Positions 9,601 through 17,062 of a stretch of DNA of 39,678 nucleotides are shown here, in pieces. Both the position numbers and the translations under genes were made by a program. How positions within the stretch are numbered: the first letter of the stretch is position 1; each line of letters opens with the position of its first letter. Source of the stretch: an uncultured Armatimonadota bacterium (lineage in GTDB: Bacteria > Armatimonadota > Fimbriimonadia > Fimbriimonadales > GBS-DC); assembly GCA_937139515.1 (NCBI GenBank), contig CAKZQI010000299.1, positions 1 to 39,678 on the forward strand, written 5' to 3'. The notes beneath the pieces were generated by a model that was not told the DNA's origin, made no database searches, and worked only from the letters and a program-made list of their open reading frames with translations.

Positions 9601-12600
9601 GCGCTTCGGAATCGCGAACCCGCTGGCGGTAGAGGGGGTCGGCGCGGTCGGCTCTGGGGGCACTTCGGTAAACCTTCAGAACGGCAACGAGGGCGTCTCG
9701 GTCGGCACGCGCTTCCTCACCAGCTTGGGGATCAGTCCTATCGGTGAAGGCACGCACGGCACCGTTCTGCGGGGCGACTTTATTGTGCGCGACCGACGCA
9801 CCTTCCAGACGCCTTTCCCCGCACCGAGCAACTTGAATGTGCGCGCTTATGTAGATGACCTGCGTTGGCAGGGTGGCGTGTCGGCAGTGATCGGGCTTCT
9901 GCCTTGGGAGCAACCGCCCACCGTGCCTAACCGCAGCCCTGACTATCCTGACATCTCGGCTCGGCGCATTGGTATGCTGGTGGAAGGTGGTACTGACCTC
10001 CAGCGCGCTCCCTACCGTGTGAACCAGGCTGGCAACCCTGTGGTGGTCAATGTGGACATCCCGCGCTATCAACCTGCCAACGAGGTGGGCTTCAGCTCCG
10101 TCTCGCGAGTGTATGTTGATTCGAACAACAATGGGCGTTTTGATGGGCTGGAGAATGTATTGGTGCCGGGGGTCAATCAGGGGCGTGTAGAGGCTTATCG
10201 CGACCTGAACACGCAGGTGCGCGTCCAGCGCGACCCGCGCCTAGTGGTTGAGGAGTCGGTTCTGGACTTCGGCTCCTTGCCCGCTGGTTTCGGTTTCAAC
10301 TGGGGCACTTTGTTTGCCAATGACCCGAACTCGCTATTTCGCCCCGGTGCGCCCGATAGCTTGTTCGCGCCGTTCTGGAAGCCGATCACGGTGCGCAACG
10401 AGGGCAACATCAACCTGTTCCCGATTTATCTGGGCAAGGCGTTCAACAATCCCACTGGAACGGTCTCGCTGTTTGGCGATATTGTGAGCGGGAACGCTGG
10501 GATACCCGCTTGGACGACGGTGGTCAGCACCTTAGACCCGCGCTTCTTCCCTCAGCCGCACCCGCGCTTCCCCACAGGTCAGCCGTATGCCATCCTGCAG
10601 AAGCCTCAGGTGAACGACTTCTCACCGACGGTGTTGGCGACGCCAGCGGTTCCGCCCCGTCGCGACCCGAACGAGCAATATCAGGCTCCTGTGAAGCCGC
10701 AGGTCTCCATCGCCATTCCTCCTTTCCAGCCGATGGGCACCTATGCCCAGCGTGTGGCGCCCTACTGGGATGCAGGGGGTGGCACTCCGGGCATTGTAGG
10801 CGCTGGCGAGCCGTTCGCTGTGCCGACGATGCAGGTGGTGGTGCGAGTGCGCGAGACCCAGCTCACCGGAAGCACCAATCGGGGCGTTCAGGCGATGATA
10901 GACCCCGTGCCTGCACCCAATACCCCGCGCCTGAGCAACCTGATGCCAGCGGCGGTACGCAATCCGCTCAACGGCTCGCTCCACCTGTACTTCAGTAGCA
11001 ACCGCGCAAACCCCAACAATCCGAATGCGCTGTTCCTATTTAAGTCTACGCTTCGGTGGAACCCCGTGCTCCAAGACGGTGTGCGAGCGACCAACGGTTG
11101 GTTCCCCGCCACGCTCACGCAGTGGTGGGAGCCTCTGCAAGGTCCGTACCCGAACGACCTCGACGGCACTTTGTTCCGAATCGCGCTCAACCTTGGACGC
11201 AACTTGACTGCGGAGGAGCAGGCGACCATCACCCACTATCAACCCGTGCTGTATACTACTGGCTCCCAAATGTGGCTGTTCTGGACGGGCGAGGTGCAAA
11301 TCCGCAATCAACCCTATGCCGTTCTGTTCTACGAGCCGCTGGAAGCCAACGGCAACCCGTTCGGCACGCCTCAATCGGTGCCGTTAGACCCTACGGTACG
11401 CCGATCACGCCCCGTGATTGCAGGGATTGATGGAGTGGGGCACTGGCTATTCTATGTGGCGAATGTTGGCGGACGGAGTCGCGTGTTCTACATCGCTTCT
11501 GAGGGCGATAACTTCAACGATTGGCAACGAGAACGGCAACTGGTGGTCTCCGAGCGCGTGCGCGCCATCGAGAGCGTCTCGGCGGTGCTGTACCGCGTGA
11601 GCCTCTCTCCTGGCTCCAATCAGTTCGTGTACCTTGCCGATGTGACCCTGACCTGCACGGCAGGCGACCGCAACGAATCGGAGGTTCTGCTCCAACGCTA
11701 CATCGTGAACCCACGCAACGGTACGCTCCTGCCGTTAGATGACCGCCGAGCCGACCGACTGCTGGGTGCAATCCAAGACCGATTCTTGCCCACCATCACC
11801 GAAGTGGCTCAGAAGGACGCTGGCGCCAATATCTGGCGTGTGCGCCACTTGGATTGGGCACGCCTGGAGCGCATTTGGAACCTCAACCCGAACAACATCG
11901 ACTTGGACATCCAAGTGAACGGCGTGTCGGTCATTCAGAAAGTGAGCTGGGCGCCGACCGAGAACCCGTATCAGGAGCCTACAGAAGACACCGCAACGGG
12001 CGTCCTACAGTACCAGTACATCAACACTCTGCCGAACGATCAGCGTATGCCGATGGGCACGATACGCGTGGACACGCGCAACGGTACCATCCACTTCCTC
12101 AATATGGCGCCCAGCACCCGCGACATCGTGACGGTGACCTATCGCCCACGCGTCTACCGCCTAACCCCAGTAGCGACGGGCGCGGTCGGCACCTATACAC
12201 AGGTTCAGACCGTATTCCAGCGCACGACCAATCCGCGCTTTTCTAACGACCCTGCTCAGTTGGGAGGTTCCCCAGTTCGCAAGGGTGTTGACAACGGTGC
12301 CTGCGACGCCAACGACCGTCCGCCTGTAGACCGCCAGTGGATTCTGTTCCGACGCTCGGGCAGTGCGCCTAACAGTTCGGGCAACTTCTTATTCAAGACT
12401 CTGCGTCCGGGCATCCGCCTGAGCGCGCCAGTCCTGACGATTCGCGGACAACTTCCCATCCAGACGGGTTCCTTCACGCTGGCGGAAGGTGCCAACCATG
12501 TGACCCTCCGTCTCACTCCGAACAATCCCGCTGGGGCGAGCATCGGCTTCTACGAGTACGATGCGCTTCGGGGCAATATCTACTTCACGACGGAGGACTT

Positions 12601-12961
12601 GGGCAAAGAGGTCTTGGTGCGTTACCTCTCCCGCGACCGCAATGGGAATGTGGTTCCGTTTGAGGAGACCGCAATCGTGCGCTGGATTGACGAGGGCAAC
12701 CTGCCTCGTTCATTCACCACTGATGTGGAGTACCTCTCGCCAGTGCCGATCGACTTGCCTACAAACGAGCTGTACCTATGGGCAATGCCGAATCAAGAGT
12801 TCCGCTTCGCCAGCGACGCCAACCAGCGTGCCGCAGGTGGGGCATTTGATGAGGCGCTCCTGCTGTTCTGGAGCAGTACGCGCAACGGTCTGCCCGACAT
12901 CTACGCCGGCGCGATTCAACCACGCTTCTATATCAGCCCGTTCGACCCCGATGGGGACTAA
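6635..12961 (+). CDS. Giant secreted protein with golvesin-like and PQQ-propeller modules
   Basis: The protein has 2108 residues. A signal peptide (residues 1-23) ends near GFAQ. WQTHRGSNQRTGTT follows, the usual opening of PQQ-type propeller proteins. Two golvesin C-terminal-like modules lie at about 65-235 and 290-432. Each ends in a VAADAV/IR(F/V)VP strand and contains a 'GYYRVFVYVPS' or 'GEYYVYAWFPS' strand. They are separated by one propeller blade. The propeller resumes at about 438-800 with repeated VYAI and RLYALN blades. A DSNNNGRFDG loop near 1162 resembles a calcium-binding dockerin or EF-hand loop. Residues about 1430-1690 look like a sialidase-type propeller (LHLYFSSNR, MWLFWTG, HWLFYVANVGG). 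GGAGG at 6620-6624 supports the ATG at 6635; an out-of-frame ATG at 6627 reads only three codons. It is the last gene of the operon. No enzyme active site is evident, so a surface adhesin or matrix role is inference. Confidence 0.82.
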   Translation: MMRIRWFGVSMALVVLVWQGFAQNSWQTHRGSNQRTGTTTNAQNSAVNFLLAWTFPPANTVRAPILIDNDTPGATTIVGDWKVPTENDAAQDPVLDDPNSTEPYRYIECVQQALPGNPNPPIARFTWRSGDLPSGYYRVFVYVPSQPTRISGVPREYARRARYLVTDGTRTNAEFFVDQTTGGWIPLSNQPFFHNGTTEITVTLTNLTVIESPDYNLNPQPIVAADAVRFVPDYGITQASPVAIRSPLDTNNHLVYIANANGTITCVENPVGTVNARVRWTFTVPNEPEQGAGQIYDDTDPNFTAGLFALQNNLPDQYGTSYHALIPTDIAGNTQRAYWRFQVPTTGEYYVYAWFPSSAQNARNAEYTIEHEGGTFRIRIDQRQGGRWVLLNQQPVEMRQGTFYEVAVNNFSPLDVLNGSLQVVADAIRVVPAEGLGNGVFSTPAVGQVRVRDGGSTVTRWVVVFGAQNGRVYAIDALGDGQFGTNQGETKLYWSVKPASSTSFSYASPLILENEDLVIIGNPAGSVYAINTAHNPNQPDSSTNPIVRWEYNVPGAAFVSTPAYDTATNTVYVGSSEGGNQFGRLYALNPTTNDDNQRLRWAYPPLDQNPIEPITATPAVALGRVYINTGGLGGGRIYAIKADNGSLVWVRPNLLTSFLNFLYSSPLVVEGLDYKRDGNLLNVLYVGAQSGRVLALDADTGALVHITENLGGALFSSPVYTNVVDTDADGNTLGAQPAVVVATNAGQLLALHADDLTSSGRKAFEGWDLYSDTAFSSPAVLDNWLYFNDDAGITYAYNVLGSASGPPGSGLGGIIRQPGNQQTPDGGDYSKIRVSVTTKKEEADAVLAGQMRPDELDPIFPEALEWGDTIYVVVWNFKQGTNNLPIRVQLIGPGVTRVEFTLAPRQTSSPPQADPNLDYVAVQSISIQSSGNNFYTPGKGYELQVRYGNGGWTSDLAAETPEIDRPGPNNTIVAGDSGDTDEFTTDAGWRFGIANPLAVEGVGAVGSGGTSVNLQNGNEGVSVGTRFLTSLGISPIGEGTHGTVLRGDFIVRDRRTFQTPFPAPSNLNVRAYVDDLRWQGGVSAVIGLLPWEQPPTVPNRSPDYPDISARRIGMLVEGGTDLQRAPYRVNQAGNPVVVNVDIPRYQPANEVGFSSVSRVYVDSNNNGRFDGLENVLVPGVNQGRVEAYRDLNTQVRVQRDPRLVVEESVLDFGSLPAGFGFNWGTLFANDPNSLFRPGAPDSLFAPFWKPITVRNEGNINLFPIYLGKAFNNPTGTVSLFGDIVSGNAGIPAWTTVVSTLDPRFFPQPHPRFPTGQPYAILQKPQVNDFSPTVLATPAVPPRRDPNEQYQAPVKPQVSIAIPPFQPMGTYAQRVAPYWDAGGGTPGIVGAGEPFAVPTMQVVVRVRETQLTGSTNRGVQAMIDPVPAPNTPRLSNLMPAAVRNPLNGSLHLYFSSNRANPNNPNALFLFKSTLRWNPVLQDGVRATNGWFPATLTQWWEPLQGPYPNDLDGTLFRIALNLGRNLTAEEQATITHYQPVLYTTGSQMWLFWTGEVQIRNQPYAVLFYEPLEANGNPFGTPQSVPLDPTVRRSRPVIAGIDGVGHWLFYVANVGGRSRVFYIASEGDNFNDWQRERQLVVSERVRAIESVSAVLYRVSLSPGSNQFVYLADVTLTCTAGDRNESEVLLQRYIVNPRNGTLLPLDDRRADRLLGAIQDRFLPTITEVAQKDAGANIWRVRHLDWARLERIWNLNPNNIDLDIQVNGVSVIQKVSWAPTENPYQEPTEDTATGVLQYQYINTLPNDQRMPMGTIRVDTRNGTIHFLNMAPSTRDIVTVTYRPRVYRLTPVATGAVGTYTQVQTVFQRTTNPRFSNDPAQLGGSPVRKGVDNGACDANDRPPVDRQWILFRRSGSAPNSSGNFLFKTLRPGIRLSAPVLTIRGQLPIQTGSFTLAEGANHVTLRLTPNNPAGASIGFYEYDALRGNIYFTTEDLGKEVLVRYLSRDRNGNVVPFEETAIVRWIDEGNLPRSFTTDVEYLSPVPIDLPTNELYLWAMPNQEFRFASDANQRAAGGAFDEALLLFWSSTRNGLPDIYAGAIQPRFYISPFDPDGD

Positions 12962-12971
12962 CTTCAAGGTT

Positions 12972-12998
12972 CCCCCCTCTCTCCTAAAAAGAGGGGGG
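12972..12998. terminator. G/C-rich inverted repeat after the giant-protein operon
   Basis: An 8-bp perfect stem pairs CCCCCCTC (12972-12979) with GAGGGGGG (12991-12998) across an 11-nt loop. It begins 11 nt after the stop codon at 12961 and lies between two converging genes, which suits a transcription end. There is no T-run on either side, so it is not a canonical intrinsic terminator. It resembles the small dispersed C-tract/G-tract repeats found between genes in many bacteria. Confidence 0.4.
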
Positions 12999-13124
12999 GC
13001 GAACCTCGCTCCCTTGCCCCTTGTAGGGGTACGCTCGTTGAAAACTTGAACTCACGAATGTATCCTTGTTCCCCTACCAGCAGGAGGGCGAGGATGCCCC
13101 AGCCACGATTTTTCATACCCCGCA
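12999..13124. other. Short intergenic spacer between convergent genes, possible dispersed repeat
   Basis: After the G-tract hairpin this segment contains CCCCTTGTAGGGG (4-bp arms) and two C-rich/G-rich blocks (GTTCCCCTACCAGCAGG). On the minus strand it can be read as a Met-started peptide of about 50 codons ending RGSPPLFLGERGEP, the kind of string produced by common intergenic repeats, not a real gene. No promoter is needed here because the flanking genes converge. Confidence 0.35.
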
Positions 13125-14177
13125 CTATCCCATGACACCGAACCGAAAGACCGTGATGGAGTGATACGGTCGGTCGGGTAGCAGGAGCGCAGAAGGGAAG
13201 TGGGGCTGGTTGGGCGTGTCGGGGAAGTGTTGGGTCTCGGCGCAGAAACCGCCCCAGCGTGGGATGGGCTTGCCCCCGCGCCCGACCAGCGTGCCGTTGA
13301 GTTTGTTGCCTGTGTAGAACTGCATGCCTGGCGCAGTTGTCCACACCTCTAAGGTGCGCCCAGTGGATGGCTCATAAGCGCGCAGGGCAGGGCGCAGAGT
13401 ACCTACCTCACCGCGTATTATGAAGTTATGGTCATAGCCGCCTGCTATCTGTATCTGCTCGTGAGGCGACTCAATCTGCTCCCCGATGCGTCGGGGCGTA
13501 CGGAAATCAAACGGCGTGCCCTCCACAGGGGCAATCTCGCCCGTGGGGATAAGGTCAGGGCGCACGGGAGTGTAGTAGTCCGCCTCAACCTGCACCTCGT
13601 GGTCTAAAATCGTTCCCTCGCCCTTCAGGTTGAAGTAGGTGTGGTTCGTTAGGTTCACGAAGGTTGGCGCGCTCGTCAGCGCCCAATAGGTCAGGGTCAG
13701 CGACGGCTCGAAACCGAGCGTGAAGACCCCATTCGCCATCAGGTCGCCTGGGTAGCCCTCGTCGCCATCGGGGCTGAAGCGAGAGGCGCTGATGTGCGCG
13801 CCCCGCTCGTCGAGCCAATCGGTACAGCGCCAGGGGCGTCGTGCGAAGTTGTGTTGACCGCCGTGCAAATGGTTCGCCCCCTCGTTCGGCGTGAGCGAGT
13901 AGACGCGGTCGCCAAGCCGAAACTGGGCGTTGGCAATCCGATTCGCGTACCTGCCCACCGTGGAGCCGAAGTAGGGATGACGCTCCAAGTAGCGCGCGGG
14001 GTCATCAAAGCCGAGCGTGATTTCGCCGATGCGCCCCTCTCGGTCGGGCGTCTGAACCGAGGTGATGGTGGCGCCGTAGGAGAGCAGGCTAAAACTGACC
14101 TGCTGATTGCGCACGGTATAAAGTGCAATCGTCTCGCTCTCTACTGTTTGGGTTGTGGGTTGAACTGTGACCTGCAT
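13125..14177 (-). CDS. galM: Aldose 1-epimerase (galactose mutarotase)
   Basis: This 350-residue cytosolic enzyme interconverts alpha and beta anomers of galactose, glucose and related sugars. The length is typical of the family. Visible signatures are YGATITSVQTPDR near residues 34-46, GFDDPARYLERHPYFGSTVGRYANRI, NHLHGGQHNF with the conserved substrate-binding His, NLTNHTYFNL with the second His, and the catalytic Glu region CAETQHFPDTPNQPHFPS close to the C-terminus. GYDHNFII is the usual aspartate-containing sugar-binding segment. The ATG lies 3 nt after the stop of the VWA protein, with AGGAG overlapping that gene's end, so translation is probably coupled. No other galactose genes are nearby, so the physiological sugar is not indicated. 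Confidence 0.95.
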   Translation of the reverse strand: MQVTVQPTTQTVESETIALYTVRNQQVSFSLLSYGATITSVQTPDREGRIGEITLGFDDPARYLERHPYFGSTVGRYANRIANAQFRLGDRVYSLTPNEGANHLHGGQHNFARRPWRCTDWLDERGAHISASRFSPDGDEGYPGDLMANGVFTLGFEPSLTLTYWALTSAPTFVNLTNHTYFNLKGEGTILDHEVQVEADYYTPVRPDLIPTGEIAPVEGTPFDFRTPRRIGEQIESPHEQIQIAGGYDHNFIIRGEVGTLRPALRAYEPSTGRTLEVWTTAPGMQFYTGNKLNGTLVGRGGKPIPRWGGFCAETQHFPDTPNQPHFPSALLLPDRPYHSITVFRFGVMG

Positions 14178-14180
14178 CAG

Positions 14181-17024
14181 TTATCTCCTGGTTTTGCGTT
14201 TTAGTTCCAGCAGTCTGCTGGTGGTGTCTTGGGGGGCAGAGGCGGTCGGTGTGGGCGCCGACGGCTGTGAGGCAGTGGGACTGGCGACAGGTTCGCTCTC
14301 CTTCGGTGAGGTAAGCGGTTCGGTGGGGGCGGTGGCGCGGGGAACACGCCCTTTGATTTTCAGCAGTTGCGTGGACAGTGCGGTCTCAGGCGCGGGGCGC
14401 ACACCCCGCCGACGCAGACCGAGCTTCTGCAACGCCGATTGCGCCACTGCAACCCATTCGGCGAGCGGGATGAACACTCGGCGCAGGGTGATGTCCACCA
14501 GCAACAGCGCCAACGCCAGCCACAGGAAGGTTTGCCATAGCTCACGCACCGAGCGTCCTTCCCGCTGAACGGGGCGAAAGGCTTGGTCAGGTGGGGGATT
14601 GAGCCGACCGCCCGTCAGTTCGGCAATCCGCGTCAGCAGGGGCGTGTTTGCACGGCTGTAGCGGTATTCGGTGGGGTAGGGGATAGCGAACCCAGTGGTG
14701 CGCACGCGCGTAGTGCCGTCGGGTTCACGCTCTAAAAGGGTGAGCAGATAGTCGCCCATCTCGCGCACGGGGAAGTTTGCCGAATATTTGCCCGGCGCCA
14801 CCTGCTGAAGTTGGAGGTCTAACTTGCTCCCGCTGGGAGTGCTGACGCGCACTTCGGGCTGGAGGAAATTAATCGGCTCACCTTGAGGGGTGAACGCCTG
14901 CATCTCCACCACCGCCTGACCGCCTTCCATGCGCACGGTGGTCTGGTAGTCTTGCTTTCCGCCTTTGCGAAGGAGGAAGCGGCTGACTTGTGTCCAGAAG
15001 GGAGCGAACTCGCTCCAGCCGACCCAGCGCTGTGCCCAAATGGGCTTGGCGTCGGAGGTGAAGGCGACCGAGGTGCCCAGCCCGTACTGCCACACTGCCA
15101 GCAAGGGGTCGTCTTTGTGGGTGCGCATCAGCGTGCGGGCGAGTGGGCGGTCGCTACTGAGGCAGTACGCCATCAGGGGCGGGGTGGTGTTCCAGTTGAT
15201 GCCTTGCAGGATTTCCTCGCCCTGTGCCACCTTCGGGATGAAGGCGCCCTCTTCAATCGCCGAGCGGGTCATGATGCTCACATCGGCGGTGAACAAGCGT
15301 GGCAGGTCGCGGGCGCGCTCGGTGAGGTAGAACTGCCCACCGCTCACCTGTGCCAACTGCTTGAGGAACGGCACATCCTTGCCTTGCCCCAACGAGACGA
15401 CCGACATCGTGATGCCCTTGGCGCGCATCCGCGAGGCAATCTGAAAACAGCCTTCCTGCTCGTCACAGTCGTCGCCGTCCGCCAGCAGGATTACATGGCG
15501 GGCGCGGGTCGGCTCCTTGTCTAGGGCGGCTTCAGCAAACAGCAGGGAGGGACGGCAGTAGATTCCCCCACCCCCTGCGTAGATACGCGAAATCTGGGCG
15601 ATGGCAGTAGCACGGTTACCAGCAGGTTGGATGGGGCTGAGCCAATCCACCCCCGTGCCGCTGACGATCACGCCGAAGCGGTCGTTCTCCCTAAGCATCT
15701 GGAGCGCGCTAATCGCCGCTTTGCCAGCAATCTGAACCTTCGGAATACCCCCCTCGGGCACTGCCATACTGCCCGAAATGTCTATGATGACCACCACGGT
15801 GGCAGGCGGGAACACCTTGCGTTGGCGCACATCTAGGTCTACAGGAAGCATTTCGGCGATGGGGGTATCGTAGTAGCCTCCAGGCAGGAACGACTTCTCG
15901 CCCCCAATCATCGCAAAGCCGATGCCCGTGTCGCGCACCGCCGATTGGAGGCTCAGCATCATCTGGGGTGAGAGGGCGTCGGCAGGGAAATCGTTGAACA
16001 GGATGGCGTCGTAGGCTTGGAGCGCATCGGTACGGGCAGGGAAGGTGTTCTCGGTGACGCGCACCACCTCCAAGTTGTTCGCCCGCAGGGCACGCAGAAG
16101 GCTCTGGTTCGGGTCGGGTTTGCCCCCCTCTGCCAGAAGCACGCGCGGTTTGCCCTGCACCCTCACAAAGGCGCGCCCGACATTGTTGCGAACATCCTCG
16201 TCGGGGGTCGCCTCAAGGCGCACCTGATACCGATGGAAGCCCTCGCTCTCGGTGCGGATGGGGATGCTGATGCGGTTCTTGCCTGGCGTGAGCGAGACTT
16301 TGACCTGTTTGACAGGCGTGCCATCGCGATCAACAATCAGGGTGCCCTCGGCAGGTTTCTGCGCCTCTACCACCACCTCCAAATTGAACGGCTCGCCGAT
16401 TTTCACCTCGTCGGGTGCAAAGGTCTCCGCAAGCAGGGTCTCGGCGGTCGGCGTGTTGGGTGCCAGTGAGACCACATCAATCTCCACATCCTGAACTTTG
16501 GCAACGGCGCTGGCGTCCAGCGCATCCCCTTGAGTTTCGTTGCCGTCGGTCAACAGCACGATGCGACGGTTCTTGCCGTCGGGGAAGATCGCACTGGCGA
16601 GCCGAATGGCGCTGGCGATGTCAGTGCCCTCTGGATTGGGAGCCGACTCGATGCGCCTGAGCTGGGGCGTGTTGGTTGGCAGGAACTCCACGATGCTATC
16701 ACGCCCGAACACCACCAACCCCGCTTGGTCGTGGGGACCGAGCTTTTGAAACGCCTCCTTGAGGTACTGCTTCGCTCGTTCGCGCCCCGCATCGGAGATG
16801 CTATCGGACAGGTCCACCACGAAAATCGTGCAGACCCCACGGTTGGACTGCACAGCTTGCGGCCCTGCCAGTGCCATCACCAGCAGGATGACCACGAGGG
16901 AGCGCAGGAGCAGAACCAGCGTTTTGCGCGCTCGGCTCATGCCCAGCAGGTGGCGACGGCTCCACCACACCACCCCAATCAGCAGGGGTAGCAACAGCAG
17001 GTACCCCGGCTCCAGAAATCGCAT
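14181..17024 (-). CDS. Membrane protein with two von Willebrand factor A domains and an amidotransferase-like domain
   Basis: The protein has 947 residues. Two membrane segments lie at about 6-22 and 34-54. The first VWA domain follows, with the metal-ion-dependent adhesion site DLSDS at 71-75 and LLTDGNET at about 157-164. A linker leads to an amidotransferase-like Rossmann segment at about 292-395 (PRVLLAEGG, YDAILFNDFPA, FAMIGGEKSF). A second VWA domain from about 405 has DISGS at 415-419 and LLADGDDCD. A C-terminal membrane helix near 805-825 precedes a Pro/Ser/Thr/Ala-rich tail. This architecture matches large BatA-like or 'VWA plus glutamine amidotransferase' proteins; their function is mostly unknown. 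The ATG is 38 nt from the divergent ribBA start. The gene is first in an operon with galM. Confidence 0.88.
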   Translation of the reverse strand: MRFLEPGYLLLLPLLIGVVWWSRRHLLGMSRARKTLVLLLRSLVVILLVMALAGPQAVQSNRGVCTIFVVDLSDSISDAGRERAKQYLKEAFQKLGPHDQAGLVVFGRDSIVEFLPTNTPQLRRIESAPNPEGTDIASAIRLASAIFPDGKNRRIVLLTDGNETQGDALDASAVAKVQDVEIDVVSLAPNTPTAETLLAETFAPDEVKIGEPFNLEVVVEAQKPAEGTLIVDRDGTPVKQVKVSLTPGKNRISIPIRTESEGFHRYQVRLEATPDEDVRNNVGRAFVRVQGKPRVLLAEGGKPDPNQSLLRALRANNLEVVRVTENTFPARTDALQAYDAILFNDFPADALSPQMMLSLQSAVRDTGIGFAMIGGEKSFLPGGYYDTPIAEMLPVDLDVRQRKVFPPATVVVIIDISGSMAVPEGGIPKVQIAGKAAISALQMLRENDRFGVIVSGTGVDWLSPIQPAGNRATAIAQISRIYAGGGGIYCRPSLLFAEAALDKEPTRARHVILLADGDDCDEQEGCFQIASRMRAKGITMSVVSLGQGKDVPFLKQLAQVSGGQFYLTERARDLPRLFTADVSIMTRSAIEEGAFIPKVAQGEEILQGINWNTTPPLMAYCLSSDRPLARTLMRTHKDDPLLAVWQYGLGTSVAFTSDAKPIWAQRWVGWSEFAPFWTQVSRFLLRKGGKQDYQTTVRMEGGQAVVEMQAFTPQGEPINFLQPEVRVSTPSGSKLDLQLQQVAPGKYSANFPVREMGDYLLTLLEREPDGTTRVRTTGFAIPYPTEYRYSRANTPLLTRIAELTGGRLNPPPDQAFRPVQREGRSVRELWQTFLWLALALLLVDITLRRVFIPLAEWVAVAQSALQKLGLRRRGVRPAPETALSTQLLKIKGRVPRATAPTEPLTSPKESEPVASPTASQPSAPTPTASAPQDTTSRLLELKRKTRR

Positions 17025-17050
17025 CGCCTCTGTATTTTACCGATTTTGGG

Positions 17051-17056
17051 TACAAT
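17051..17056 (+). promoter_or_regulatory. Candidate -10 box of ribBA, implying a leaderless transcript
   Basis: TACAAT stands 6 nt before the GTG start of ribBA. Transcription would begin at or next to the start codon. No Shine-Dalgarno sequence is present and no convincing -35 hexamer is seen. The divergent VWA gene has TAAAAT on the other strand at 17033-17038, so the 38-nt gap probably carries two back-to-back promoters. Confidence 0.4.
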
Positions 17057-17062
17057 TCCTGT

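Noticed and set aside
12964-13344. 126-codon minus-strand open frame running past the end of galM
   Set aside because: It overlaps galM in another frame and then reads through the intergenic repeat; no ribosome site or family.
17025-17062. Possible FMN riboswitch ahead of ribBA
   Set aside because: Only 38 nt separate the divergent genes, too short for the riboswitch, and no conserved FMN motifs are present.
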